Notes: generated by a model from the letters alone, not told the origin. Shown: positions 1 to 7,895, counted from the first letter of the stretch. The stretch is DNA of 14,051 bases from CAKSQF01 sp051868045 (GCA_051868045.1 JBJDZN010000079.1:1-14051); one strand, 5' to 3'. Numbers and translations are program-made.

Positions 1-1379
1 GCAACAACGGCAGCGTGAGAGGTCATACCGCCACGGACAGTCAGGATACCCTGAGATGCCTTCATACCGGTGATGTCCTCAGGAGAGGTCTCGAGACGAA
101 CCAGAACGACCTTCTCGCCTCTCTTCTTCCATTCAACAGCATCCTCAGCAGAGAATACGATCTTACCGCAAGCTGCTCCGGGAGATGCACCGAGACCCTT
201 GCCGACAGGAGTCGATGCCTTCAGAGCCTTTGCATCAAACTGGGGATGGAGAAGGGTATCGAGGTTTCTGGGGTCGATCATCAGAACGGCTTCCTGCTCG
301 GTTCTCATGCCCTCATCAACGAGGTCACAAGCGATCTTGAGAGCTGCCTGAGCGGTTCTCTTGCCGTTTCTGGTCTGAAGCATATAGAGCTTGCCGTGCT
401 CGACGGTGAACTCCATATCCTGCATATCTCTGTAATGCTCTTCGAGGGTCTTGCAAACCTGCTTGAACTGCTCGAAAGCTTCGGGGAACTTCTGCTCCAT
501 CTCGGTGATGTGCATAGGAGTACGAACACCTGCAACAACGTCCTCACCCTGTGCATTGGTCAGGAACTCGCCGAACAGACCCTTTTCGCCGGTAGCGGGG
601 TCACGGGTAAATGCAACACCGGTTCCGCAGTCGTCGCCCATGTTACCGAATGCCATCATCTGTACGTTAACGGCAGTACCCCAGCTGTAGGGGATGTCGT
701 TGTCACGACGGTATACGTTTGCACGGGGGTTGTCCCAGGAACGGAAGACGGCCTTGATTGCGCCGACCAGCTGATCCTTAGGATCTGCAGGGAAGTCAGT
801 GCCGATCTTCGCCTTATATTCAGCCTTGAACTGGCTAGCCAGTTCCTTGAGGTCATCTGCGGTCAGCTCAACGTCGAACTTAACGCCCTTCTTTTCCTTC
901 ATGGCGTCGATGAGCTGCTCAAAATACTTCTTGCCGACTTCCATAACGACGTCGGAGTACATCTGAATAAATCTTCTGTAGCAGTCCCAAGCCCATCTGG
1001 GATTGCCGGACTTTTCTGCCATGACAGCAACAACGTCCTCATTCAGACCCAGGTTCAGGATGGTGTCCATCATGCCGGGCATGGATGCACGGGCACCGGA
1101 ACGAACGGATACCAGCAGAGGGTTCTCAAGATCTCCGAACTTCTTGCCGGTGATTTCTTCCATCTTTCCGATGTACTCATTGATCTCCGCCATGATTTCG
1201 GAATTGATCTGTCTGCCGTCCTCGTAGTACTGGGTGCAGGCTTCGGTTGTGATGGTGAAGCCCTGGGGAACGGGGAGACCGATGTTGGTCATCTCTGCCA
1301 GGTTTGCACCCTTACCGCCGAGGAGCTCGCGCATCTGTGCGTTACCTTCGGAAAAAAGGTAACAATACTTTTTTGACAT
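1..1379 (-). CDS. ppdK: Pyruvate, phosphate dikinase (N-terminal part, runs off the left edge)
   Basis: PPDK interconverts pyruvate, ATP and phosphate with PEP, AMP and pyrophosphate; in anaerobic Clostridia it serves PPi-linked glycolysis or PEP synthesis in the cytoplasm. The minus-strand frame is open from ATG 1379-1377 to the window edge, 459 codons. It begins MSKKYCYLFSEG followed by GGKGANLAEM and a GLPVPQGFTI block, typical of the ATP-grasp nucleotide-binding domain. Further in are GDDCGTGVAFTRDP and LTNAQGEDVVAG, then GLGASPGAACGK, which opens the phosphohistidine domain. The last codons read GGMTSHAAVVA. The phosphorylated histidine falls at residue 455, the same number as I recall for the Clostridium symbiosum enzyme, with the regulatory-type threonine at 453. 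The PEP/pyruvate barrel (roughly the second half of a protein of about 870-880 residues) lies outside the window. The start is supported by GGAGGT nine bases upstream. It is transcribed divergently from pth. The identification is secure. Confidence 0.96.
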   Translation of the reverse strand, partial: MSKKYCYLFSEGNAQMRELLGGKGANLAEMTNIGLPVPQGFTITTEACTQYYEDGRQINSEIMAEINEYIGKMEEITGKKFGDLENPLLVSVRSGARASMPGMMDTILNLGLNEDVVAVMAEKSGNPRWAWDCYRRFIQMYSDVVMEVGKKYFEQLIDAMKEKKGVKFDVELTADDLKELASQFKAEYKAKIGTDFPADPKDQLVGAIKAVFRSWDNPRANVYRRDNDIPYSWGTAVNVQMMAFGNMGDDCGTGVAFTRDPATGEKGLFGEFLTNAQGEDVVAGVRTPMHITEMEQKFPEAFEQFKQVCKTLEEHYRDMQDMEFTVEHGKLYMLQTRNGKRTAQAALKIACDLVDEGMRTEQEAVLMIDPRNLDTLLHPQFDAKALKASTPVGKGLGASPGAACGKIVFSAEDAVEWKKRGEKVVLVRLETSPEDITGMKASQGILTVRGGMTSHAAVV

Positions 1380-1388
1380 AGCTCTTAT

Positions 1389-1394
1389 ACCTCC
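1389..1394 (-). promoter_or_regulatory. Ribosome binding site of ppdK
   Basis: On the minus strand these bases read GGAGGT, nine bases before the ATG at 1379. This is a near-perfect Shine-Dalgarno site and fixes the ppdK start. Confidence 0.85.
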
Positions 1395-1438
1395 AAAATA
1401 TTTGTTTGCTTATGGTACATGCTTACTCGCACCACCTA

Positions 1439-1466
1439 ATTATACCACAACTTGGGGAAAAATCAA
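1439..1466 (-). promoter_or_regulatory. Promoter of ppdK (extended -10)
   Basis: On the minus strand TTGATT (1466-1461) is followed after 16 bases by a perfect TATAAT (1444-1439). TG plus one base lies directly before the -10 box, making it an extended -10. The expected transcript start is near 1432, giving a leader of about 50 bases. Two copies of TTTTCCCCA (minus-strand sense) lie either side of the -35 box. Confidence 0.75.
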
Positions 1467-1479
1467 TCTCTGGGGAAAA
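1453..1479. repeat. Direct repeat TGGGGAAAA around the ppdK -35 box
   Basis: Identical nine-base copies lie at 1453-1461 and 1471-1479, 18 bases from start to start (nearly two helical turns), flanking the ppdK -35 hexamer. The spacing would suit a DNA-binding protein, but no known operator was recognised. Confidence 0.4.
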
Positions 1480-1531
1480 TATTTACAAATAATTAACTTT
1501 TTCAAAACAGCAAAATCTTTGTCATAGCCTC

Positions 1532-1560
1532 TTGAAAAAATTCAAAGAATGGTGTACAAT
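1532..1560 (+). promoter_or_regulatory. Promoter of pth-mfd
   Basis: TTGAAA (1532-1537) and TACAAT (1555-1560) are separated by exactly 17 bases, each one mismatch or two from the sigma-A consensus. The promoter sits about 30-35 bases upstream of the pth ATG at 1598, which gives a short leader. Together with the ppdK promoter it makes the 1380-1597 gap a divergent regulatory region. Confidence 0.75.
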
Positions 1561-1597
1561 AGGAAAGCAAAATGAAAAGCGATGTGGAGACAAGAAA

Positions 1598-2227
1598 ATG
1601 AGCAATCTTTTTGATCTGTTTAAGCAAATCGAGACCAAACCCGAAGGAAACAACAGTGCGCCGATTAGCTGGATTGTAGCGGGACTCGGCAATCCCGGAC
1701 GGGATTATGCCATGACCCGGCACAATGCGGGATTTATGGCACTGGACCTTCTGACGGAGAAGGTTCATGTGTCGGTAACCGAGGGCAAATTCCGCTCCCT
1801 GGTGGGCAGAGGAACGGTAGGGGGACAGGGGGTTCTTTTTCTGAAGCCCCAGACTCTCATGAATGCGTCTGGCGAGGCAATCCGGGATGCAGCACAGTTC
1901 TATAAGATTTCACCCGATCATATTCTGGTTCTGCATGACGATATTTCTCTTGATGTAGGCAGGATCCGTGTGCGCAGAAGCGGAAGCGCAGGCGGACATA
2001 ACGGACTCAAGAGTATCATTTATCAGCTCTCCAGCGATCAGTTTCCCAGGGTAAAGATCGGCGTGGGGCAAAAGCCTTTTCCCGAGTATGATCTTGCCGC
2101 ATGGGTGCTGGGAAAATTTCCCGATGCCGACCTTCAAATGCTGTATGAGGCACTGGAAAAGGCGGTGCTTTCCGTCGAACTGATTCTTGACGGAAAGATC
2201 GGCGACGCAATGAACAAGTACAACTGA
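1598..2227 (+). CDS. pth: Peptidyl-tRNA hydrolase
   Basis: Pth cleaves the ester bond of peptidyl-tRNAs that drop off ribosomes, recycling tRNA in the cytoplasm. The 209-residue product carries the family signature: VAGLGNPG (27-34), TRHNAGF with the catalytic His42, LKPQTLMNASG with Asn89, LHDD with Asp114, and AGGHNGLKS with Asn135. These match E. coli His20, Asn68, Asp93 and Asn114. The chosen ATG has GGAGA seven bases upstream (1586-1590). The frame is open back to 1532, but that longer start would lie on the promoter itself. The protein has about 23 residues before the usual N-terminus (SNLFDLFKQIETKPEG and on), where most family members start almost directly at the I-V-G-LGNPG strand. 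The stop is 19 bases before mfd, so the two are probably co-transcribed, a common clostridial pairing. Confidence 0.96.
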   Translation: MSNLFDLFKQIETKPEGNNSAPISWIVAGLGNPGRDYAMTRHNAGFMALDLLTEKVHVSVTEGKFRSLVGRGTVGGQGVLFLKPQTLMNASGEAIRDAAQFYKISPDHILVLHDDISLDVGRIRVRRSGSAGGHNGLKSIIYQLSSDQFPRVKIGVGQKPFPEYDLAAWVLGKFPDADLQMLYEALEKAVLSVELILDGKIGDAMNKYN

Positions 2228-2246
2228 GAGCATGGGATAACAAAAT

Positions 2247-5200
2247 ATGAAAGAAATACTTGACCTGATCCGATCTCAACGGGATTACGCTCAGCTATCC
2301 GAACGGCTTTCGGAAAAGAGGGGAAAGAAGCTCCCCCTTCTGGTCACCCAGATGTGCGAGGGAATGCGGGCATCCTTCTTTGCGGCATTGATTTCCGACC
2401 GTCCCGTGCGGAGTGTTCCCGCACTGGGTATTCTTCCCGATGAAAAATCTATCGTCCGGCTTGCCGCAGCCCTGTCTGATTTCGGAATCAAAACGAAAAT
2501 ATACCCGGTACGGGATTATGTGCTATGTCATATGACTGCCTCTCATGAGCTTGAGCATGAGAGGCTATCCGTGTTGTATGCCGTCATGACCAACGACTGT
2601 GATCTGGTACTGACGACCCCTGATGCGGCAGTTCAGTATACCATGCCTATGGAGACCCTGTCGGCACGGTCCTTTCGGGTTGATCTGTCCGAGCAGGTGG
2701 ATACCGACCGCCTGAAGAATACCCTCCTTGACTGCGGTTATGTGCCGGTCTCCATGGTGGAATCCCAAGGACAGTTCTCCCACAGAGGGGATATTCTGGA
2801 TATTTTCCCGCCGAATATGGAAAATCCCGTACGGATTGAACTGTTCGGTGACGAAATTGATCGGATGAGTCTGTTCGATGTCATGTCCCAGAGACGGATT
2901 GACGATCTTAACGAGATTTTCATCTCCCCGGTGCGGGAGGTGATCCCCGATCCCATGACACGGAAAAATCTTGCCGAGGTAATCAAAAGACTGCTCAAAA
3001 AGAGCAAGTCCGAGAAGGCAAAACAGGAATATGCTCTGGAACTTGAGGAACTGAACAGCGGAAGGGAACTGCTCTCTGTTGATAAATACCTGTCCTATAT
3101 CTACCCACAGAAACAGTGTCTGCTGGACTATTTCGGCGAGAATGCCCTGCTTATGGTGCAGGACTCCAACGGAGTGACCGAACGTCTCCACTCCTATGTG
3201 TTTCAGGAGGATGAATCCTTCAAATTCCTGCTGGAGGAGGGACTTGTGGATCCCGAGTACAGCGTGCATTTTCTGAGAGAGAACTTCTTCCGTGAAATCA
3301 TCACCGGTCGCAGAAGTATCATTGTGAACTCCTTTATGGTCACCATGGGCGGTATGGAGCTTGGAGACGTATACGCCCTGAAATCGGTGGCAACTCCCGC
3401 CTATTCCGACAACCTGAACCTTTTCTATGAGGATCTGGACCGGTATATGAAGACCGGGTATAAAATCCGAATCCTGTGCGACGGCGAACAGGGAGCGAAG
3501 AATCTTTTCCGTGAACTGACCGATAAGGGCTATCCTGCCTCAATTGGTGAAGAAGCGGCGCAAATTCGACTGCTTTGCGCTCCCTCTTTGCCCGGATTCG
3601 TTGTGGAGACGGCAAAATTCATCGCCCTGTCGGTTTGCAAGGGAAGCGGAGTAGCCGGAAGAAAGACCAAAAACGTCATCAGACATCAGTCGAAAAAAAT
3701 CAGCAATACCGAGAAAATTCTGTCCTATACCGATCTGAAGGAAGGGGACTATGTTGTTCATACCGTCCACGGAATCGGAATCTATAAGGGTCTGGAAAGT
3801 CTGAATGTGGGCGGCAGTCGGCGGGATTTCGTCAAAATTCAGTATGCCGGAACCGACCTGCTCTATCTGCCCTGCAATCAGCTGGATACCCTGTCCAAAT
3901 ATATCGGAGCAAGTGAAGGAACGGTTGTAAAGCTGTCCAAAATGGGGTCCGGCGAATGGGTCAGAACCACCAACAAAGTCAAAGCCGCCACCAAAGAGAT
4001 GGCAAAGGAACTGATTCAACTGTATGCCGCAAGAATCCGGAAGAAAGGTTTTGCCTTTGCCAAGGATGACGCTCTGGATCGGGAATTTGCCGACACTTTT
4101 GAATATGACGAAACCAAGGGACAGCTTGACGCCATTGCCGACATCCGTCGGGATATGGAGGCGGACTGCCCTATGGATCGTCTGCTCTGCGGAGATGTGG
4201 GATACGGAAAAACCGAGGTCGCACTTCGTGCCGCATTCAAGGCGGTTCAGAGCGGCAAGCAGGTGGCGATTCTGGTTCCAACCACCATTCTGGCACTTCA
4301 GCATTTTCAGACCGTCCAATCCCGTATGCGCAGATTTCCCATTACCGCCGATATGCTGTCCAGATTCCGTACCGCCAAACAGCAGGAGGTCACACTCCGC
4401 CGCCTTGAGCGGGGAGAAGTGGACATCGTAATCGGTACCCACCGACTGCTGTCCAAGGATGTGAAGTTCCGGGATCTGGGACTGGTAATCGTGGACGAAG
4501 AGCAACGCTTCGGGGTAGCGCAGAAGGAAAAGCTGAAAACCCTTACCGAAAATGTGGACGTCCTGACCCTGAGCGCAACACCCATTCCCCGTACCATGAA
4601 TATGGCACTCAGCGGAATCCGGGATATGTCGATTCTGGAAGAGGCACCCGGTGAGCGATTCCCGGTGCAGAGCTATGTGACCGAGTATAACGCCGCTTTG
4701 ATCAATGAAGCGATCCGCAGGGAACTGCGCCGGGGCGGTCAGGTGTTCTATCTGTGCAACAAGATTCCCCACATTCCCGCCATTGTAGCAAGGCTTTCGG
4801 ATGCCATTCCCGAGGCAAGAATCGGAGTGGGTCACGGGCAGATGGACAAGGAGGATCTTTCCGATGTCTGGCACTCCATGATCGTGGGTGAAACCGACAT
4901 TCTGGTTTGCACCACCATCATTGAAACCGGCGTCGATGTTCCGAACGCCAATACGCTGATTATCGAGAACGCCGATCAGATGGGACTTTCCCAGCTTCAT
5001 CAGATCCGCGGGCGGGTAGGCAGGTCCAATCGGCGGGCGTATGCCTATTTCACCTATCCGGAAGGGAAGGTGCTGACCGAGGTTGCCGAAAAGCGGCTGG
5101 AGGCAATCCGGGATTTTACCGAATTCGGTGCGGGATTCCGCATCGCCATGCGGGATCTGGAGATCAGGGGTGCGGGGAATATTCTCGGTGCAGATCAGCA

Positions 5201-5750
5201 CGGTCACATGGAGACCGTCGGATACGATCTGTATATGAAGCTCCTGAATGAAGCCATTCTGGAAGAAAAGGGTGAGAGCGTCAAAAAACGGGAGGAATGT
5301 ACCGTTGATTTCAATGTAGACGCCTATATTCCGGAGAAATATGTGGAGAATTCCAATCAACGGATCGAAGCCTATAAGAAGATTTCGCTGATCCGCAACG
5401 ATGAGGATCTCTATGATATTGCCGATGAACTGATGGATCGCTACGGAGAAATGCCGAAGGCGGTGGTTTCACTGCTGCATATCTCCCTTCTTCGCAGTTT
5501 GGGTTCCGATTGCGGCATTACAAAAATTCTGAATAAGGAGTCCGGAGTCCTGCTCTATCCCCGTGAATTCAAGCTGGAACCCTGGAGTCGGCTTGCGGCA
5601 ATGTATAACGGAAAGCTCCTGATCAGTCTGGGCAATGTTCCCTATGTGACGGTAAAGCCACCCAAAAATATCGCACCTCAGGATTTTACCGAAAAACTAT
5701 TAAAAGATTATTTGCAAATTCTTTCTGAAAAGGACTTGAAATCCTCCTGA
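2247..5750 (+). CDS. mfd: Transcription-repair coupling factor Mfd
   Basis: Mfd is an ATP-driven DNA translocase that pushes stalled RNA polymerase off DNA lesions and recruits UvrA for nucleotide excision repair. The 1167-residue length is normal. Visible parts, in order: the UvrB-like N-terminal region (about 1-350, with SQGQFSHRGDILDIFPP); the RNA-polymerase-interaction domain starting near 494 (YTDLKEGDYVVHTVHGIGIY); the helicase core with Walker A GDVGYGKT (649-656), DEEQRFG (750-756), SAT (776-778), and IETGVDVPNANT followed by QIRGRVGR (919-926); and the C-terminal TRCF domain with NVDAYIPEKYV. All key ATPase residues are present. The start has no good Shine-Dalgarno site, only GGGATAA upstream, so translation may depend on coupling to pth 19 bases away. 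The 3' end contains the promoter of the next gene. Confidence 0.97.
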   Translation: MKEILDLIRSQRDYAQLSERLSEKRGKKLPLLVTQMCEGMRASFFAALISDRPVRSVPALGILPDEKSIVRLAAALSDFGIKTKIYPVRDYVLCHMTASHELEHERLSVLYAVMTNDCDLVLTTPDAAVQYTMPMETLSARSFRVDLSEQVDTDRLKNTLLDCGYVPVSMVESQGQFSHRGDILDIFPPNMENPVRIELFGDEIDRMSLFDVMSQRRIDDLNEIFISPVREVIPDPMTRKNLAEVIKRLLKKSKSEKAKQEYALELEELNSGRELLSVDKYLSYIYPQKQCLLDYFGENALLMVQDSNGVTERLHSYVFQEDESFKFLLEEGLVDPEYSVHFLRENFFREIITGRRSIIVNSFMVTMGGMELGDVYALKSVATPAYSDNLNLFYEDLDRYMKTGYKIRILCDGEQGAKNLFRELTDKGYPASIGEEAAQIRLLCAPSLPGFVVETAKFIALSVCKGSGVAGRKTKNVIRHQSKKISNTEKILSYTDLKEGDYVVHTVHGIGIYKGLESLNVGGSRRDFVKIQYAGTDLLYLPCNQLDTLSKYIGASEGTVVKLSKMGSGEWVRTTNKVKAATKEMAKELIQLYAARIRKKGFAFAKDDALDREFADTFEYDETKGQLDAIADIRRDMEADCPMDRLLCGDVGYGKTEVALRAAFKAVQSGKQVAILVPTTILALQHFQTVQSRMRRFPITADMLSRFRTAKQQEVTLRRLERGEVDIVIGTHRLLSKDVKFRDLGLVIVDEEQRFGVAQKEKLKTLTENVDVLTLSATPIPRTMNMALSGIRDMSILEEAPGERFPVQSYVTEYNAALINEAIRRELRRGGQVFYLCNKIPHIPAIVARLSDAIPEARIGVGHGQMDKEDLSDVWHSMIVGETDILVCTTIIETGVDVPNANTLIIENADQMGLSQLHQIRGRVGRSNRRAYAYFTYPEGKVLTEVAEKRLEAIRDFTEFGAGFRIAMRDLEIRGAGNILGADQHGHMETVGYDLYMKLLNEAILEEKGESVKKREECTVDFNVDAYIPEKYVENSNQRIEAYKKISLIRNDEDLYDIADELMDRYGEMPKAVVSLLHISLLRSLGSDCGITKILNKESGVLLYPREFKLEPWSRLAAMYNGKLLISLGNVPYVTVKPPKNIAPQDFTEKLLKDYLQILSEKDLKSS

Positions 5751-5764
5751 CTTTGTCGTATAAT
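5736..5764 (+). promoter_or_regulatory. Promoter of the PrsA-like lipoprotein gene, overlapping the mfd 3' end
   Basis: TTGAAA (5736-5741) and a perfect TATAAT (5759-5764) are separated by 17 bases. The -35 box is within the last codons of mfd and the stop codon (5748-5750) lies in the spacer. The predicted start near 5771 gives a leader of about 35 bases. No terminator is visible between mfd and this promoter, so read-through from mfd probably adds to expression. Confidence 0.78.
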
Positions 5765-5805
5765 AGCAAAAGTTATGATGATGTAGAAAGGCAGGAATCA
5801 CTGCT

Positions 5806-6936
5806 ATGGGAATCAAACAAAAAGGGGTCGCCTGTGCCTGTCTGGCGGTTTGTCTGACTCTGGGGACTGCCCTGACGGGTTGCTCCTCAGGCAATTCGGT
5901 AGTCGGCTATACAACGGATCAAAAGAATAAATATGCCATTACCGAGGGAATGTATCGCTATTGGATGGTCAGTTGGAAGGAGTATTTCGTCAAGAATTAC
6001 TCGGATGTGGAAGACACGGAAGAGTATTGGCAGACCGAGGCGGTCGAAGGTATGACCAACGAGGAGTATCTGACCCAGAATATTCAGACCCGTATCATGT
6101 ATTACTATGTTGCGCAGCCGATTTTTGACGAACTGGGGCTGAAAAACACCTTCAAGGATACCGTTCAATCCAATCTGGACGATATGATCGAGTATTACGG
6201 CAGTAAATCCGCCTGCAATGAGGCATTGGATGCCCTGTATGGGATCAATCTGAACACTTTGAAGACAATCTATACCTACGAGGAACGCTACATGGCGGTG
6301 AATGAGTATCTGTTCGGCGAAAACGGAGCCTTTTCTGCCACTGCCGATGAACTGGATGAATACTATCGGAATTACTACGTCCGGGCAAAATACATCCTGC
6401 TTCTGAAGAATACGAAGTTCCGCCTGGATGAGGACGGTAAGCGGGTAACCGATTCGTCCGGCTATATCATTTACGATGAACTTACCGATGAGGAAAAAGA
6501 AGAGGTCAGGGAGACGGCAGTCAAGATCACCGCTGATCTCACGTCCGGCATCGAAGTGGAAGGCTATGCGGACCCCATGGATTACTATCTGCAGGAGTAT
6601 ATGTCGCCCTACTACGAGGACATCCTGTCGACCTATCCCAACGGTTTCTATATCACTGCCGATGAATATACCATCCATACCGCAACCGTGACCGATGCCG
6701 TCTTCAACATGGAGGTTGGCGAGGTCCAGATGGTGGAGAATGAGGATTGCTATTTCATAATCAAAAAATATGATCTCATTGATAAGGGCTATATGAGTAC
6801 GACGGATTCGGCGCAGTTTTCCAATCTGCTGTCTTATTGCAACAGTGCTAAGCTGGCAACCTATTACAGTGAGCTGGCGAAGAATGTTCAGATTGACAGC
6901 ACCATTGCGGAAAAGTACAGATTGTCGGAAATCTGA
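5806..6936 (+). CDS. PrsA/SurA-like lipoprotein, putative extracytoplasmic foldase
   Basis: The product is 376 residues. It starts with a lipoprotein signal: charged MGIKQK, a hydrophobic stretch, and lipobox LTGC with Cys26 as the predicted lipidated residue. It would be anchored on the outer face of the membrane. Residues 40-180 are helix-rich and resemble the SurA/PrsA N-terminal chaperone region. A linker (TADELDEYYRNYYV, 179-192) leads to RAKYILL (193-199), which aligns with the first strand of a parvulin domain (usually AKHIL). A later segment, YPNGFYITAD and AVFNMEVGEVQMVENEDCYFIIK (split here at 277-286 and 298-320), matches the end of that domain. The two usual histidines are Tyr196 and Phe317, so prolyl isomerase activity is doubtful. 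The position directly after pth-mfd is the usual place of a PrsA-family gene in Clostridia. AGGA (5793-5796) lies nine bases before the ATG. The lipoprotein call is firm; the foldase role is inferred. Confidence 0.82.
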   Translation: MGIKQKGVACACLAVCLTLGTALTGCSSGNSVVGYTTDQKNKYAITEGMYRYWMVSWKEYFVKNYSDVEDTEEYWQTEAVEGMTNEEYLTQNIQTRIMYYYVAQPIFDELGLKNTFKDTVQSNLDDMIEYYGSKSACNEALDALYGINLNTLKTIYTYEERYMAVNEYLFGENGAFSATADELDEYYRNYYVRAKYILLLKNTKFRLDEDGKRVTDSSGYIIYDELTDEEKEEVRETAVKITADLTSGIEVEGYADPMDYYLQEYMSPYYEDILSTYPNGFYITADEYTIHTATVTDAVFNMEVGEVQMVENEDCYFIIKKYDLIDKGYMSTTDSAQFSNLLSYCNSAKLATYYSELAKNVQIDSTIAEKYRLSEI

Positions 6937-6940
6937 TTTA

Positions 6941-6962
6941 CGGGCAATGGAGATATTGCCCG
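6941..6962. repeat. Perfect 8-bp inverted repeat between the lipoprotein and hydrolase genes
   Basis: CGGGCAAT (6941-6948) pairs perfectly with ATTGCCCG (6955-6962) across a six-base loop, starting four bases after the stop codon of the lipoprotein gene. No T-run follows on either strand, so it is not a standard intrinsic terminator. It could be an mRNA 3'-end stabiliser or a processing site that lets the two genes be expressed at different levels. Confidence 0.5.
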
Positions 6963-7006
6963 ATGAATGATAAAACAACAGGCAAATGAAAGGAAATGAC
7001 AGTATT

Positions 7007-7777
7007 ATGAAAATCAAAGCCGTAACCTTTAATCTTCGCGTGGCTACCCATCATGACCGTCAGAACTTTTTTTTCAACCGCACGCCCTTGATTCTGAAGA
7101 CCATTCGGAAGGAAAATCCGGATATCCTCTGCTTTCAGGAGGCAAATGACCGAATGCTGGAGTGGCTGAAGGTCAATCTCACCGAATATACGGTGGTAGG
7201 GACGGGAAGAGACTCGAACCTCACCGGAGAGGCAAATCCCATTGCTTTCCGCAAGGGAATGTTCTCTCTGTTCTCGTTGGATCAATTCTGGCTTTCTCCT
7301 ACCCCCGATGTTCCCGGCTCCCGTTACGAAGAGCAGTCGGACTGCCCACGGATCTGTATGGTGGCAACCCTGAAATATCAGGAAGGATCGGAAAAACGGC
7401 TTATGCGGGTGTACAATACCCATCTGGATCATATCAGCCAGCAGGCAAGACTTCTTGGTATGGATAGCATTCTCAAGCGGATCGGCAGTGACTATGACCG
7501 TATGCATCTGCCCTTGATTCTGACGGGCGATTTCAATGCGAATCCCGACGAGGCGTGCATTCAGAGCGTCCGCAGTTTCGCAAAGGTTCCTCTGACCGAT
7601 GTGACGGAAAGCATACCGACCTCGTTCCATGGATATGGTCGTCTTTCGGAAAACAACAAGATTGATTATATATTCACCAATGCCGAGAAGTGCGAAGAAA
7701 CACTTGCATGGACCGCTTTCGAGAACGATGTCTGGCTGTCCGATCATTATCCGATCCATGCAGTTCTTGAAATCTGA
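7007..7777 (+). CDS. Endonuclease/exonuclease/phosphatase (EEP) family metal-dependent hydrolase
   Basis: A 256-residue cytoplasmic protein (no signal peptide) with every hallmark of the EEP fold (DNase I/exonuclease III/sphingomyelinase superfamily). These are TFNLR at the N-terminus (7-11), CFQEA with metal-binding Glu45, NTHLDH with catalytic His139 and Asp141, TGDFNANP with Asp175 and Asn177, NKIDYIF near 217-222, and SDHYPI with the final Asp246-His247 pair. It is therefore probably an active phosphodiesterase, but the substrate (DNA, nucleotide, phospholipid head group or sugar phosphate) cannot be read from the motifs. The ATG at 7007 is preferred over the in-frame ATG at 6986 because AAGGAA lies 11-12 bases before it and the TFNLR strand follows at once. 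No promoter was seen in the 70 bases upstream, so it is probably transcribed from the lipoprotein promoter. Confidence 0.88.
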   Translation: MKIKAVTFNLRVATHHDRQNFFFNRTPLILKTIRKENPDILCFQEANDRMLEWLKVNLTEYTVVGTGRDSNLTGEANPIAFRKGMFSLFSLDQFWLSPTPDVPGSRYEEQSDCPRICMVATLKYQEGSEKRLMRVYNTHLDHISQQARLLGMDSILKRIGSDYDRMHLPLILTGDFNANPDEACIQSVRSFAKVPLTDVTESIPTSFHGYGRLSENNKIDYIFTNAEKCEETLAWTAFENDVWLSDHYPIHAVLEI

Positions 7778-7805
7778 AAATTCGGAGAAAATTTGAATTT
7801 TTTTT
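7777..7805 (+). terminator. Possible weak intrinsic terminator after the EEP gene
   Basis: AAAATTC (7777-7783) can pair with GAATTTT (7795-7801), followed by a T-run to 7805. The stem has only one G-C pair and an 11-base loop, so it would be weak alone. The position, directly after the stop codon and before the rimP promoter, is the main support. Confidence 0.35.
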
Positions 7806-7815
7806 AAAAAAGGTA

Positions 7816-7844
7816 TTGCATTTTCCGTAAAAGTGTGCTATACT
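7816..7844 (+). promoter_or_regulatory. Promoter of the rimP-nusA-ylxR-ylxQ-infB operon (extended -10)
   Basis: TTGCAT (7816-7821) and TATACT (7839-7844) are 17 bases apart, and TGC directly precedes the -10 box, giving an extended -10. The transcript should start near 7851, leaving a leader of about 65 bases with the 7871-7892 hairpin. Confidence 0.8.
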
Positions 7845-7870
7845 AACACCATAGAGAGTATGAAGGAAAG

Positions 7871-7895
7871 GAAGAGCGTGAAAACGCTCTTCTAA
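7871..7895 (+). promoter_or_regulatory. Leader hairpin (GAAA tetraloop) before rimP, candidate attenuator
   Basis: Bases 7871-7879 pair perfectly with 7884-7892 (nine pairs) across a GAAA loop, a stable GNRA tetraloop. What follows is TAATTTTATG, a broken T-run, so the element looks like a weak intrinsic terminator. Weak, NusA-stimulated terminators ahead of nusA are known in other bacteria and let NusA limit its own synthesis; whether this one does so is inference. It ends 15 bases before the rimP Shine-Dalgarno site (GAGG, 7907-7910) and would not hide it. Confidence 0.6.

Noticed and set aside
15..1376. Long open frame (453 codons) on the plus strand opposite ppdK
   Set aside because: The minus-strand frame encodes an unmistakable PPDK with its active-site histidine; the plus frame is a shadow.
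1532..1597. Upstream in-frame start for pth at 1532
   Set aside because: It lies on the promoter -35 box and upstream of the predicted transcript start, and has no ribosome binding site. ATG 1598 has GGAGA at good spacing.
3540..5360. Long open frame (606 codons) on the minus strand opposite mfd
   Set aside because: It lies wholly inside mfd, shows no recognisable domain and has the odd composition of an antisense shadow. The mfd frame carries every expected motif.
5887..7017. 376-codon minus-strand frame opposite the lipoprotein gene
   Set aside because: Isoleucine/histidine-rich shadow without domains. The plus frame has signal peptide, lipobox, promoter and ribosome binding site.
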